Assembly (NCBI RefSeq): GCF_003340555.1
Contig: NZ_QPLJ01000015.1
Location: 1-64,000 of the forward strand
DNA: 64,000 nt
DNA from: Jannaschia formosa
GTDB taxonomy: Bacteria; Pseudomonadota; Alphaproteobacteria; Rhodobacterales; Rhodobacteraceae
Direction: 5' to 3'
A program made the translations under genes and the position numbers. Positions 16,789 to 26,182 of this stretch are shown here, piece by piece (position 1 is the stretch's first letter; every line of letters begins with the position of its first letter). A model generated the notes under the pieces. That model saw only the letters and a program-made list of their open reading frames with translations. It did not search any database and was not told the origin of the DNA.

Positions 16789-17127
16789 ATGAAAACCGTC
16801 ATCGCTTCCGCCCTGATCGCCCTTGCCGCCGCCGCCCCCGTCGCCGCGCAGCAGGTCGCGCCCGGCGCCGCCGCCGCCATCGCGCATTTCAACCAGTCGG
16901 CCGACGCCCAGGGCGACCGTATCACCCACGTCTCGGGCGAGGCCTCCGGCGCCTCCGTCTCGACCCGCTCGGGCGCCCTTGGTGCTGCCTTCGACCGCTT
17001 CAACGCCGATGCCGACAACCGCAACGACCTGCGTGGCCTGCAGGGCGCGACCGTGGTCTCGGGCGCGCCGGCCACCGCCGCCGATATCCACGCCCGGATC
17101 CGGGCCGAGAGCCGCGAGACCGAGTGA
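16789..17127 (+). CDS. Small exported protein, unknown
   Basis: A 112-aa protein with a clear signal peptide (MKTVIASALIALAAAAPVAA, cleavage near residue 20-21) and a mature part rich in Ala, Asp, Asn and Arg that contains two related stretches, IAHFNQSADAQGDR and FDRFNADADNRNDLR, i.e. a weak internal duplication around a HFN/RFN-x-D/SAD motif. Ribosome site AAGGA eight bases before the ATG. I recognise no family. Predicted periplasmic. It stands alone between a long empty stretch and metG. Confidence 0.75.
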   Translation: MKTVIASALIALAAAAPVAAQQVAPGAAAAIAHFNQSADAQGDRITHVSGEASGASVSTRSGALGAAFDRFNADADNRNDLRGLQGATVVSGAPATAADIHARIRAESRETE

Positions 17128-17328
17128 TCGCCTGAGATCCTCCAGGGCCGGGTTTCCCTCGGCTCCGGAGGCGCGGCGCGCCACCGTCTTCCCCCCTTGT
17201 CCCCAGGTGCGCCGCGCGCACGCGACCCTCGTCAGGCCACCGGCCCGGCGGGGGTCGCGGCGTGATGGCGCCGCTTGCGGGGCGCCCGTCGCTTTTCTAG
17301 AAGCGGCCTGCCCGTTCCGGAGAGACCC

Positions 17329-19038
17329 ATGGCCCGCACCCTCATCACCTCCGCGATCCCCTATATCAACGGGATCAAGCATCTGGGGAACCTCATCGGC
17401 TCCCAGCTGCCCGCAGACCTCTATGCCCGCTACCGGCGGGCGCGGGGCGACGAGGTGATGTTCATCTGCGCCACCGACGAGCACGGCACCCCGGCTGAGC
17501 TGGCCGCCGCCAAGGCGGGCAAGCCGGTCGCCGAGTATTGCGCCGAAATGTGGCAGGTTCAGAAGGACCTCGCCGACGGGTTCCGGCTGTCCTTCGACCA
17601 TTTCGGACGCTCTTCCAGTCCGCAGAACCACCGGCTGACGCAGCACTTCGCCGGCCGGCTCGACGCGGCGGGTCTGATCGAGGAGCGGGCCTCGCGGCAG
17701 GTCTATTCCGTGGCGGACAACCGTTTCCTGCCAGATCGTTACGTCGAGGGCACCTGCCCGAATTGCGGCTATGACCGGGCGCGGGGGGACCAGTGCGAGA
17801 ACTGCACCAAGCAGCTCGATCCGACCGACCTGATCGACCCGCGCTCGGCCATCTCCGGCTCGACCGATCTGGAGGTGCGCGAGACCAAGCACCTCTACCT
17901 GCTGCAGTCCAGGCTGCGCGACCGGCTGGACGCCTGGATCGACGGGCAGGAGGGCTGGCCAGTGCTCACCACCTCCATCGCGAAGAAGTGGCTGCATGAC
18001 GGCGACGGGCTGCAAGACCGTGGAATTACTCGGGATCTGGAATGGGGCGTGCCCGTCCGGAAGGGGGATCAGCCCTGGCCGGGGATGGAGGGCAAGGTCT
18101 TCTACGTCTGGTTCGACGCTCCGATCGAGTACATCGCCGCGACGAACGAATGGGCCGACGCCACGGGCGGCGACTGGCGGCGCTGGTGGCGCACGGACGA
18201 GGGCGCCGACGACGTGCGCTACGTGCAGTTCATGGGCAAGGACAACGTGCCGTTCCACACGCTGTCCTTCCCCGCCACGCTGCTCGGCTCGGGCGAGCCG
18301 TGGAAGACGGTCGACTACCTCAAGTCGTTCAATTATCTCAACTATGACGGCGGCCAGTTCTCGACCAGCCAGGGACGCGGCGTGTTCATGGACCAGGCGC
18401 TGGAGATCCTGCCCGCCGATTACTGGCGCTGGTGGCTGCTCAGCCACGTCCCCGAGACGAGCGACACGGAATTCACCTGGACCGCGTTCCAGACCGACGT
18501 GAACAAGGACCTCGCCGACGTGCTGGGCAACTTCGTCAGCCGGGTGACGAAGTTCTGCCGGTCGAAGTTCGGAGAGGTCGTACCCGAGGGCGGATCCACG
18601 GGTGATGCGGGGGTGATCCTCGTCCGACGTCTGTCGGAGGGGCTCGCCCGCTACGAGGCGCATATGGACGCCATCGAGATCCGCAAGGCCGCGGCCGAAC
18701 TGCGCGCGATGTGGGTCGCAGGCAACGAGTACCTGCAGGAGGCCGGCCCCTGGACGGTCTTCAAGACCGATCCCGAGACGGCGGCCGCGCAGGTGCGGCT
18801 GGCGCTGAACCTGATCCGGTTCTACGCGATCGTCTCGGCGCCCTTCATCCCGGATGCCTCGGCGCGGATGCTCGCCTCGATGCGGGCTGGGGAGGCGGAC
18901 TGGCCGACCGACGTGGCCGCCGCCCTGGAGGCGCTGCCGCCGGGGCACGCCTTCGAGGTGCCGGAAGTGCTGTTCGCCAAGATCACCGACGAGGAGCGGG
19001 AGGACTGGGCGACGCGCTTTTCCGGCACGCGGACGTGA
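17329..19038 (+). CDS. metG: Methionyl-tRNA synthetase
   Basis: Charges tRNA-Met. The 569-aa class I synthetase begins [17 protein letters not shown] with the HIGH-equivalent HLGN, has the zinc-binding knuckle [17 protein letters not shown] at about residues 143-159, and ends with the anticodon-binding helical domain ([16 protein letters not shown]). The KMSKS-loop position reads FSTSQGRG, with no lysine in the first or fourth place. The length is short, with no C-terminal tRNA-binding EMAP-like extension. Its TGA overlaps the GTG of the next gene (GTGA). Confidence 0.95.
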   Translation: MARTLITSAIPYINGIKHLGNLIGSQLPADLYARYRRARGDEVMFICATDEHGTPAELAAAKAGKPVAEYCAEMWQVQKDLADGFRLSFDHFGRSSSPQNHRLTQHFAGRLDAAGLIEERASRQVYSVADNRFLPDRYVEGTCPNCGYDRARGDQCENCTKQLDPTDLIDPRSAISGSTDLEVRETKHLYLLQSRLRDRLDAWIDGQEGWPVLTTSIAKKWLHDGDGLQDRGITRDLEWGVPVRKGDQPWPGMEGKVFYVWFDAPIEYIAATNEWADATGGDWRRWWRTDEGADDVRYVQFMGKDNVPFHTLSFPATLLGSGEPWKTVDYLKSFNYLNYDGGQFSTSQGRGVFMDQALEILPADYWRWWLLSHVPETSDTEFTWTAFQTDVNKDLADVLGNFVSRVTKFCRSKFGEVVPEGGSTGDAGVILVRRLSEGLARYEAHMDAIEIRKAAAELRAMWVAGNEYLQEAGPWTVFKTDPETAAAQVRLALNLIRFYAIVSAPFIPDASARMLASMRAGEADWPTDVAAALEALPPGHAFEVPEVLFAKITDEEREDWATRFSGTRT

Positions 19039-19424
19039 GACTGGCGGCGCTCACCTATCTCGTGCCGGATTACGACGAGGGGATCGCCTTCTTCACCGCG
19101 CTGGGCTGGCGGGTCACGGCGGACGAGGACCAGGGGCGCAAGCGCTGGGTCACGCTGTCCGACGGCACCCTGGAGCTGGTGCTGGCGCGGGCCGAGGGCG
19201 CGCGGCAGCAAGAGGCGGTCGGCAACCAGTTTGGCGGCCGGGTCGGGCTGTTCCTGCGGACGGAGGATTTCGCGGCCTCGGCTGCGCGAATCATCGAGGC
19301 GGGCGGCAGCTTTGAGGAAGCGCCGCGTGACGAGCCCTATGGCCGGGTCGCGGTCTGGCGCGACCCCTGGGGCACGCGCTGGGACCTGATTGAGCCGCGG
19401 GCCGGGGACAATCCGGCGGCCTGA
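19035..19424 (+). CDS. VOC (glyoxalase/bleomycin resistance) family protein
   Basis: A 129-aa protein with the VOC beta-alpha-beta-beta-beta fold pattern: [16 protein letters not shown] at the start, and [21 protein letters not shown] at the end, the latter with the conserved DPxGxxW and metal-site Glu. Substrate unknown. The GTG start overlaps metG's stop by 4 bases, so expression is coupled to metG, though a functional link is not obvious. Confidence 0.8.
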   Translation: MRLAALTYLVPDYDEGIAFFTALGWRVTADEDQGRKRWVTLSDGTLELVLARAEGARQQEAVGNQFGGRVGLFLRTEDFAASAARIIEAGGSFEEAPRDEPYGRVAVWRDPWGTRWDLIEPRAGDNPAA

Positions 19425-19522
19425 GCGGGATCGTCCTCGCCAAGCGCATGATCCCGAAAGGAAAAGTTGACAGCGGACGGATTCTCGCCACGCTTCTGCC
19501 GTGATCGGAAGGGGTACCGCGC

Positions 19523-20593
19523 ATGGCGATCGTTCTCGAAATCCTGATGTTCTCGCTCGGCTTCGGGCTGCTGTTTGCGCTGTTCGGCGATGACGGCTCC
19601 GGCGGGGCCGATGACAACGAGGTCGACGGCACCGAGGAGGACGACGTCCTGACCGGCACCGACGGGAACGACGCGATGCGCGGCTTCGCGGGCGGCGACC
19701 TGCTCGACGCGCTCGACGGCGACGACAGGCTCGACGGCGGCTTCGGGGCCGACAGCCTGGACGGGGGGGCAGGCGACGACACCGCCGATGGCGGGGCCGG
19801 GGACGACCTGGTGGCCGGAGGCGGGGGCGACGACTCGCTTCTGGGCGGGGACGGCCTCGACCTCCTCCGGGGCGGCGACGGGGCGGACACGCTGTCGGGC
19901 GGCGCCGGGGCCGACGATCTGGACGGGGGGGCGGACGACGATCTTCTTCTCGGGCAGGTCGGCGCCGACTTGCTGCGCGGTGGCGGCGGCGACGACGTGC
20001 TGCGCGGCGGCTTCGGAAACGACGACCTGGACGGCGGCGAAGGGGCCGACACGCTGGAGGGAGGCGAGGGGCGCGACACGCTCGACGGGGGCGCGGACGA
20101 CGACCTGCTTCTGGGCGGCGCCGGGAACGACCGGCTGGACGGAGCGCTGGGCGACGACACGCTGGACGGGGGCGAGGGGGACGACAACCTGACCGACCTC
20201 TTCGGGGCCAATCGCCTGTCCGGCGGCGCGGGCAACGACGTGGTCGGGCAGTTCGACCTGTTCGGCGCGGGGTCGGGCGGCGGCAGCGTGCTGGAGGGCG
20301 GCACGGGGGAGGACACGCTGTTCGGCATGGAAGGCGACACGCTGACGGGCGGCGAGGATGGCGACGCCTTCAACGTCCGGGATTTCGGGCTGGTCGTGGT
20401 CAGCGACTTCGACCCCGACGAGGACGAGCTGGTGATCGAGGACACGCAGGGCCAGACCGAGGCGGAGTTCCGCGCCTCGCTGACCTTCCGGCAGGAGGGG
20501 CCGGACCTGGTCGTCAGCGCCTCGGGCGTGGACATCGTGCAGCTTCAGGGCGTCACGACGGCGCCGCCGGTGACGGTGTTCTCGTTCTCGTAG
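19523..20593 (+). CDS. RTX (hemolysin-type Ca2+-binding repeat) protein
   Basis: A 356-aa acidic protein. Residues 4-22 form a hydrophobic segment, followed from about residue 34 to 240 by roughly 20 nonapeptide RTX repeats of the GGxGxDxLx type (for example [19 protein letters not shown]), which bind Ca2+ in a parallel beta-roll. The last 80 residues ([14 protein letters not shown] onwards) resemble the beta-rich tail found after RTX blocks. RTX proteins usually leave through type I secretion by an uncleaved C-terminal signal; the N-terminal hydrophobic segment is unusual and could anchor the protein. No secretion genes are nearby. Confidence 0.85.
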   Translation: MAIVLEILMFSLGFGLLFALFGDDGSGGADDNEVDGTEEDDVLTGTDGNDAMRGFAGGDLLDALDGDDRLDGGFGADSLDGGAGDDTADGGAGDDLVAGGGGDDSLLGGDGLDLLRGGDGADTLSGGAGADDLDGGADDDLLLGQVGADLLRGGGGDDVLRGGFGNDDLDGGEGADTLEGGEGRDTLDGGADDDLLLGGAGNDRLDGALGDDTLDGGEGDDNLTDLFGANRLSGGAGNDVVGQFDLFGAGSGGGSVLEGGTGEDTLFGMEGDTLTGGEDGDAFNVRDFGLVVVSDFDPDEDELVIEDTQGQTEAEFRASLTFRQEGPDLVVSASGVDIVQLQGVTTAPPVTVFSFS

Positions 20594-20734
20594 AAGGGAG
20601 CGGCCGGGGCAGTGGCCTTCGGGCGCGGCCGAAGGTCGGGTTGCGCAGGACCCTCTGCCGGAGCGATAGGGCATCCCGCGCGGAACCCGCGCCGGATCGG
20701 AACGTTGGGCGAACATTCAGCCAGGAGACACCCC

Positions 20735-20953
20735 ATGACCGACCCGACCGACACCCCAAAGCAGGACGCCCCCGGCAATGCCGCCAAGGATCCGGACAAC
20801 TGGACGACCGGGGACGAGGCGATGACCGGAGCGCAGGCGTCCTATCTCAAGACGCTCAGCGAGGAGGCCGGAGAGGAGTTCGATCCCGGCCTGTCCAAGG
20901 CCGAGGCCTCGAAGCGGATCGACGCCCTGCAGGACAAGACGGGGCGCGGCTGA
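20735..20953 (+). CDS. DUF3072 family small protein
   Basis: A 72-aa protein; residues 21-70 match the DUF3072 family (DPDNWTTGDEAMTGAQASYL, then DPGLSKAEASKRIDALQ). Function unknown. The ATG at 20735 follows AGGAG at a good distance (CCAGGAGACACCCC), which fixes the start. Family members are short, soluble and predicted helical. It lies just upstream of the Hsp20 gene and its heat-shock-like promoter. Confidence 0.85.
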   Translation: MTDPTDTPKQDAPGNAAKDPDNWTTGDEAMTGAQASYLKTLSEEAGEEFDPGLSKAEASKRIDALQDKTGRG

Positions 20954-20992
20954 CCCCCTCTCTTCGGACCCGAAAATCTTGCGCCCGTGCCT

Positions 20993-21021
20993 CTTGAACG
21001 GGGCGCGGGAGTTTCCCAGAT
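20993..21021 (+). promoter_or_regulatory. Sigma-32 (RpoH)-like heat-shock promoter
   Basis: CTTGAA at 20993-20998, a 16-base spacer, then CCCAGAT at 21015-21021. This closely fits the RpoH consensus (CTTGAA, then CCCATnT). It would give a 5' leader of roughly 95 bases before the Hsp20 start, consistent with the downstream gene being a small heat-shock protein. Confidence 0.6.
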
Positions 21022-21120
21022 CGCCGCTACCGGACGCCGCATCAGGGTCCGGAGGACGACCGCCCCGCTCTGCCATGGAGGGGGCAAGCATATGTATCGC
21101 TTTGAAAGGATGCACGAGAC

Positions 21121-21588
21121 ATGCGTACCTACGACTTCACCCCGCTCTACCGTGCCACTGTCGGCTTCGACCGCATGGCTTCGCTTCTCGACCGCGCCAT
21201 GGCGGCCGACACGGCGACGACCTACCCGCCCTACAACATCGAGAAGCTGGGCGAGAACGCCTACCGTATCTCGATTGCCGTCGCGGGTTTCACCGCCGAC
21301 GAGCTGAACATCGAGGCGAAGGATCACCAGCTGACGCTGACCGCCCGCAAGGCCGATACCGACGAGGAGCGGGTCTACCTGCATCGCGGCATCGCGCAGC
21401 GCGCCTTCGAGAAGACCTTCCAGCTGGCCGACCACGTCCACGTGACCGGTGCGACCCATGCGGACGGCATGCTGCATATCGAGCTGGAGCGTCAGGTCCC
21501 CGAGGCGCTGAAGCCCCGCCGGATCGAGATCTCGTCTGGCGGCCGCAGCCCTGCCATCGAAGGCAAGCGCGAGACCGTCGAGGCCTGA
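21121..21588 (+). CDS. Small heat-shock protein, Hsp20/IbpA type
   Basis: A 155-aa alpha-crystallin-type chaperone. The N-terminal arm carries the IbpA-like YRATVGFDRMASLLDRAM and PPYNIEKLGENAYRISIAVAG; the crystallin domain spans about residues 35-130 with LTARKADTDEERVYLHRGIA and the C-terminal LERQVPEALKPRRIEI holding the I-x-I-like tail. It binds unfolding proteins under heat stress. A sigma-32-like promoter lies about 100 bases upstream, and a strong terminator follows the gene, so it looks like a single-gene heat-shock unit. Confidence 0.95.
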   Translation: MRTYDFTPLYRATVGFDRMASLLDRAMAADTATTYPPYNIEKLGENAYRISIAVAGFTADELNIEAKDHQLTLTARKADTDEERVYLHRGIAQRAFEKTFQLADHVHVTGATHADGMLHIELERQVPEALKPRRIEISSGGRSPAIEGKRETVEA

Positions 21589-21613
21589 TCCTCGGACTTG
21601 GCTGTTGACCGTT

Positions 21614-21642
21614 GCGCGCGCCCGCCCGGGCGCGCGCTTTTT
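21614..21642 (+). terminator. Intrinsic terminator after Hsp20 gene
   Basis: Perfect 10-bp stem GCGCGCGCCC / GGGCGCGCGC with a 4-base loop, followed immediately by TTTTT (21638-21642). Located 25 bases after the Hsp20 stop. Confidence 0.9.
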
Positions 21643-21733
21643 CGATTCGCCCCGAGGTTGCGTGAGCCATGGGCGCCGTGCCAGTGTCGCCGGGCGCCTC
21701 CGCAACCCGACCGCGCAAGGGTGAGCCGACCTC

Positions 21734-23038
21734 GTGACCGCCGTTCCGCACGCCAAGGCCCGGCCGCGTGTCCTTCCCGAAGGCCGCGCGTCGCGGGTCG
21801 TGCTGGCGGCGCTGATCCTGCTGGCCCTCGGCATCGGGACCGCGCTGTTCCATGCCGCCGCGGCGCAGCGGGCGGCGCGGGCCCAGGTCGTCCAGGCCAC
21901 CGAGGTGCTGGAGCTTCTGCGCGAGGCGCTGCGTACCGGGCTCGATGCCGAAACCGGGCAGCGGGGCTATCTGCTGACCGGAGAGCCGCGCTATCTGAGC
22001 CCCTTCCTCGAGGCGCGTCAGGACTGGCCCGAGGTCCTTCGCCGGCTGGAGGCTCGGCTCGCCCCGGTCGCGACCCCGGACCAGGCCGAGGCGCTGACCC
22101 GGCTCTGCAGCTTCGCCACCGCCAAGCTGGAGGAGCTGAACGAGACGGTCGCGCTGACGCAGGCCGGGCGGCGGGAGGAGGCGCTGGCCATCGTCCTCTC
22201 GGATCGGGGGCACGCGCTGATGGACCAGGTCCGTGCCGAGATCGCGCGCCTGGAGGCGGTCGAGACGGCGCTGCTGGCGGGGGCGTTCCGGCGCGCCGAC
22301 GTGGTCGAGGCGCGGGTGCTGCCGCTGCTGCTGGTCCTGTCAGGCGCCATCGTCGGACTGATGCTCTTCGGCCTGTCGCTGGAGCGGCGCGCCGCGCAGG
22401 CCGAGGCCGAGGCCCGCGACGTCGAGGAGCTGCGGCAGGCGCGGGAGACGTCTGACCTTCTGCTCAGGGAAATGAACCACCGGGTGAAGAACCTCTTCTC
22501 GGTGATCCTCGCGCTCGTCTCGCTGTCGAGCCGGACGGAGGCAGACCCGAAGCGGGCGCTGGGCAAGCTGCGCGACCGGATCCACGCTCTGGCCGCGGCC
22601 CATGCCGTGGGGCAGGGCGGATCGCCCGCCGCGGGAACGGAGCTTGGGGGCATCGTCGAGTCGATCCTCGCCCCCTATGCCGAAGGGGCCGAGCGGATCT
22701 CGCTCTCGGGGCCGACGCTTGCCGTGTCCGGCGCCAGCGTGACGCCGCTGGGGCTGGTGCTGCACGAGCTGGCGACGAACGCCGCGAAATACGGCGGGCT
22801 GTCGGTTCCCGGCGGCCGGGTCGCGGTGCGCTGGTCGCAGGCGGAGGACGGGACGGCCGTGCTCGACTGGCAGGAGACCGGCGGAACGGAGCCTGACGAG
22901 CAAGAGGCGACGGGCTTCGGCACGGTCATGATCCGCCAGGCGGCACTGCAGCTCGGCGGAGAGATCACCCGCGACTGGCGCGATGGCGGCATGCATGTGC
23001 GGATCGCCTTCCCCGTCGCGCCGGGCGAGGGGCGCTGA
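21734..23038 (+). CDS. CHASE3-HWE/HisKA_2 sensor histidine kinase
   Basis: A 434-aa membrane sensor kinase. Membrane segments at about residues 21-43 and 195-216 flank a periplasmic CHASE3 domain, recognised by DAETGQRGYLLTGEPRYLSP. The cytoplasmic part starts with LLLREMNHRVKNLFSVI, phospho-acceptor His249, in the HWE/HisKA_2 form, and continues to HELATNAAKYGGLS (N box), then a Trp-x-Glu (DWQETGG) and GFGTVMI (G box). Such kinases in alphaproteobacteria often feed the PhyR general stress response, but no PhyR, NepR or EcfG gene is nearby. The start codon is GTG. Confidence 0.88.
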   Translation: MTAVPHAKARPRVLPEGRASRVVLAALILLALGIGTALFHAAAAQRAARAQVVQATEVLELLREALRTGLDAETGQRGYLLTGEPRYLSPFLEARQDWPEVLRRLEARLAPVATPDQAEALTRLCSFATAKLEELNETVALTQAGRREEALAIVLSDRGHALMDQVRAEIARLEAVETALLAGAFRRADVVEARVLPLLLVLSGAIVGLMLFGLSLERRAAQAEAEARDVEELRQARETSDLLLREMNHRVKNLFSVILALVSLSSRTEADPKRALGKLRDRIHALAAAHAVGQGGSPAAGTELGGIVESILAPYAEGAERISLSGPTLAVSGASVTPLGLVLHELATNAAKYGGLSVPGGRVAVRWSQAEDGTAVLDWQETGGTEPDEQEATGFGTVMIRQAALQLGGEITRDWRDGGMHVRIAFPVAPGEGR

Positions 23039-23202
23039 CAGGGGCGGTGCGCGTCGCGGGCGAGGCGTAGCCCTCGAGGGCCGCGGCGTCGCTACCCTGA
23101 CCCCAGGAGCCGCCGCCGCAGGACTCTTCGGGCGGGTCCGAGGATCGGACGCTTCTTAAACCGAGTTCCCCGGATCTCGCCGGCTCTCGCGCGGGGCGGC
23201 GC

Positions 23203-24069
23203 TCAGAACCATTGTCCCGGTTCCATCAGACCCAGCTCCATCAGCTGGCGGGAGCCGCCCTCGAAGGGGACGGAGCCTTGCCAGCGGAAGCTGTCGATGG
23301 CTGCCTTCGACCCGGGATTGGTGGCCAGCGCCTTGGCCGCCCGGAAGGACGCCACGCAGGCGGTCATCGAGTTGTGCCAGGGGGACTGGAAGGTGTTCAT
23401 CTCCTCGATCGTCACGCGGTGGTCGGGCAGCAGGCGTAGGCCCGGACGGACGCGGAACAGCGACACGCGATCGATGCGGCGGCGGGTCCAGGGCACATGC
23501 TCCTCAAAGCGCCAGCGCAGCCCGCCGTGGAAGTCGAGCTGGCGGTCGCGCGCCGCCCCCGCCACCGGATCCCAGCGCGCCAGCGCGTAGTAGCCGCGCG
23601 CGTCCATCAGCGGCGCCTCGGAGTCGACGCCGCCGGGATGGGTGGCGAGGTCGCCCGCATAGAGGTCGACGACGAAGGTGACGAGGCTGTCGCGCCGTTC
23701 CTCGGCGCAGAAGGCGAGGGCTTCGCCGACGCGCCGGGTCTCGCAGAAGGGGGTGTGCAGGAATTCGGCGTTGTAGCACCAGCCGGTCCAGGCGCCCTCG
23801 GGGCGGCCGGCGACCAGCGCGTTGACCACGGTGTCGGCGATGTCGGCGGGGCGGCGGGCCAGCCGCAGGGGATGCACGCGGTCGCCCGGCAGGTCGGGTG
23901 CGGCGACGCCCGGGGCCAGGGCCAGCACGATTGCCGAAAAGCCGAGGTCGAGATGGTGCGTCACGCTGCGCGCGACCTCGACCCCGTCCTCGCACAGAAG
24001 TGCGAGGACCGGGCCGGAACCCAGCCCGCTGGCGCGCGCCGTCAGGTCTTCGGGGGAAGAGAACTCCAT
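23203..24069 (-). CDS. Glycosyltransferase-like protein, uncertain
   Basis: A 288-aa soluble protein. The N-terminal third shows a Rossmann-like pattern ([20 protein letters not shown], then [10 protein letters not shown]) reminiscent of GT-A glycosyltransferases, and there is a VVDLYAGD segment in the middle and a conserved-looking C-terminal [22 protein letters not shown] region. I think it belongs to a GT-like family found near miaB in related genomes, but I cannot name the family with confidence or assign a donor sugar. ATG at 24069; divergent from miaB with an 82-base gap. Confidence 0.5.
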   Translation of the reverse strand: MEFSSPEDLTARASGLGSGPVLALLCEDGVEVARSVTHHLDLGFSAIVLALAPGVAAPDLPGDRVHPLRLARRPADIADTVVNALVAGRPEGAWTGWCYNAEFLHTPFCETRRVGEALAFCAEERRDSLVTFVVDLYAGDLATHPGGVDSEAPLMDARGYYALARWDPVAGAARDRQLDFHGGLRWRFEEHVPWTRRRIDRVSLFRVRPGLRLLPDHRVTIEEMNTFQSPWHNSMTACVASFRAAKALATNPGSKAAIDSFRWQGSVPFEGGSRQLMELGLMEPGQWF

Positions 24070-24151
24070 GGCCGCGCAAGCTTGCCGCGCCGCCCGCCCT
24101 TTCGCAACTGGCCGCGCTGGGCTATGCGACCGCGACCGACAGGAGCGTCCG

Positions 24152-25474
24152 ATGACCCAGCCGAAGAAGCTTCACGTCAAGACCTATGGCTGTCAGATGA
24201 ACGTCTACGACAGCGAGCGCATGGCCGAGGCCATGGGCGCCCAGGGCTATGTCCAGACCGACCGGCCCGAGGAGGCCGACTTGATCCTGCTCAACACCTG
24301 CCACATCCGTGAGAAGGCCGCCGAGAAGGTCTATTCGGAGCTCGGGCGGCTGAAGGTGCTGAAGGCGGAGAAGCCCGGCCTGCGGATCGGGGTCGCGGGC
24401 TGCGTGGCGCAGGCGGAAGGGGCCGAGATCATGGCGCGGCAGCCGGCGGTCGACCTGGTGGTCGGGCCGCAGGCCTATCACCGGCTGCCCGACCTCGTCC
24501 GGCGTGCGGAGGCCGGGGAGGCGGCGTTGGACACCGACATGCCCGACGAGGACAAGTTCGAGCATCTGCCGCAGCTGCGCACCCCTGCCGCGAAGCCCGC
24601 AGCCTTCCTGACCGTGCAGGAAGGCTGCGACAAGTTCTGCGCCTTCTGCGTGGTGCCCTACACCCGCGGCGCCGAGGTCAGCCGCCCCGCCGCGCGGCTT
24701 CTGTCCGAGGCCCGCGCGCTGGTCGGGCGCGGCGTGAGGGAGATCACGCTGCTGGGCCAGAACGTGAACGCCTATCACGGCGACGCACCGGATGGCGGGA
24801 CCTGGTCGCTGGCCGACCTGATCTGGGCGCTGGACAGGATCGAGGGGCTGGAGCGGATCCGCTTCACCACCTCGCATCCGAACGACTTCAGCGACGACCT
24901 GATTGCGGCGCATGCGACCTGCGCCAAGCTGATGCCCTACCTCCACCTGCCGGTGCAGTCCGGGTCCGACCGCATCCTGAAGGCGATGAACCGCAAGCAC
25001 ACGGCCGCCGCCTATGTCGCGCTGATCGACCGGCTGCGGGCGGCAAGGCCCGACCTGCTGCTGTCTGGCGACTTCATAGTCGGCTTCCCCGGCGAGACCG
25101 AGGCCGATTTCGAGGATACGCTGCGCCTCGTCGAGCGGGTCGGCTACGGGCAGGCCTACAGCTTCAGGTATTCCGCCCGCCCCGGCACCCCCGCCGCCGA
25201 GAAGCCGGGCGTGCCGGACGAGGTTGCGGCCGACCGGCTGCAGCGGCTTCAGGCGCTGCTGGGCGCGCAGCAGCGCGCCGCGCAGGAGGCGATGGTGGGG
25301 CGCGAGACCTCCGTCCTGTTCGAGAAGGCGGGGCGGCTGCCCGGGCAGCTGGTCGGCAAGTCGGACTACCTTCAGGCGGTCCATGTCACGGCCCCTGATT
25401 CGCTGAAGGGGACGGTCGCGCGGGTGCGCGTGACCGAGGCCAAGGCGAACTCGCTGGCCGCGGAACTGGTCTGA
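24152..25474 (+). CDS. miaB: tRNA-2-methylthio-N6-dimethylallyladenosine synthase
   Basis: Radical-SAM enzyme that adds a methylthio group to i6A37 of tRNAs. The 440-aa protein has the UPF0004 domain with [13 protein letters not shown] and [11 protein letters not shown] cysteines plus VAGCVAQ (auxiliary [4Fe-4S]), the radical SAM triad CDKFCAFC at about residues 158-165, and a C-terminal TRAM domain ([15 protein letters not shown]). The ATG at 24152 is preceded by AGGAG. Stand-alone unit. Confidence 0.96.
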   Translation: MTQPKKLHVKTYGCQMNVYDSERMAEAMGAQGYVQTDRPEEADLILLNTCHIREKAAEKVYSELGRLKVLKAEKPGLRIGVAGCVAQAEGAEIMARQPAVDLVVGPQAYHRLPDLVRRAEAGEAALDTDMPDEDKFEHLPQLRTPAAKPAAFLTVQEGCDKFCAFCVVPYTRGAEVSRPAARLLSEARALVGRGVREITLLGQNVNAYHGDAPDGGTWSLADLIWALDRIEGLERIRFTTSHPNDFSDDLIAAHATCAKLMPYLHLPVQSGSDRILKAMNRKHTAAAYVALIDRLRAARPDLLLSGDFIVGFPGETEADFEDTLRLVERVGYGQAYSFRYSARPGTPAAEKPGVPDEVAADRLQRLQALLGAQQRAAQEAMVGRETSVLFEKAGRLPGQLVGKSDYLQAVHVTAPDSLKGTVARVRVTEAKANSLAAELV

Positions 25475-25646
25475 CCGTTTCGCCCCGGGGGACGGTGCGC
25501 CCGCTTCGGCAGGCAGTGTTTCTTCACTTACCTCAGTACCATAGAGGGACTTCCCAAAGCGGCCACATCCCGCGCATACTTGCGCCAATGTAACCAGCAA
25601 CCGGATGCGAGTGGATCTGCCGCCCTCGATCCGAGGGGGAAGTGTC

Positions 25647-25961
25647 ATGAAGAAGCTCCTGTCCGTGATCGCCGTCGCGGGCCTGACGGCCGCGGCGATG
25701 CCCGCCATTGCCGACGGCAATCGTCACGTCCGCATGACGGACACGCGCATCACCGTCAGCTGCGCGCGCTTCGCGCTGCCCGGCGTGATCTGGGACAAGC
25801 CGCAGGCGGTGTTCATCGACGATCTCGTGGCCGCCGGCTACACCCAGGAGCGGGCTTATGCCATCGGCATGCGCGTCTGCCGCGACGAGGCGCTGGTCGG
25901 CAACACGACCGCCATGGGCGCGACGATGCGCAACATCCTGCGGACCACGCCGCCGCGCTGA
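25647..25961 (+). CDS. Small exported protein, unknown
   Basis: A 104-aa protein with a signal peptide (MKKLLSVIAVAGLTAAAMPAIA, cleavage near residue 22) and a mature region with two cysteines (in TVSCARFALPG and GMRVCRDEALVG) that could form a disulfide in the periplasm. The start at 25647 follows GAGGGGG; an upstream in-frame ATG would spoil the signal peptide. No family recognised. The upstream 170 bases are noticeably more AT-rich than the surroundings and probably hold its promoter. Confidence 0.7.
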   Translation: MKKLLSVIAVAGLTAAAMPAIADGNRHVRMTDTRITVSCARFALPGVIWDKPQAVFIDDLVAAGYTQERAYAIGMRVCRDEALVGNTTAMGATMRNILRTTPPR

Positions 25962-26010
25962 GCCGCCCCGACCGGAGGTCCCCGGCCCGCCGCGTTCGGC
26001 GCCGTGGGCA

Positions 26011-26034
26011 GCGGCCTGCGGCCGCGCAGGCCGC
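26011..26034. terminator. GC-rich hairpin after exported-protein gene
   Basis: Perfect 9-bp stem GCGGCCTGC / GCAGGCCGC with a 6-base loop, 50 bases after the stop of the exported-protein gene. No T-tract follows, so intrinsic termination is only possible, not certain. Confidence 0.35.
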
Positions 26035-26182
26035 GGCCGGAAACTGCGCCCCGGCCCATGCGCGCAGCGGACGGAACGGGCGCGCTTAACATTCGGATGA
26101 CATCGCGGTTGGCCCGGGAAGCGGCGCTTGCGCCCGGTCGGCCTCTGGGCCACGTTGTGGAGAGCCTGCACAGGAGCCCTCC

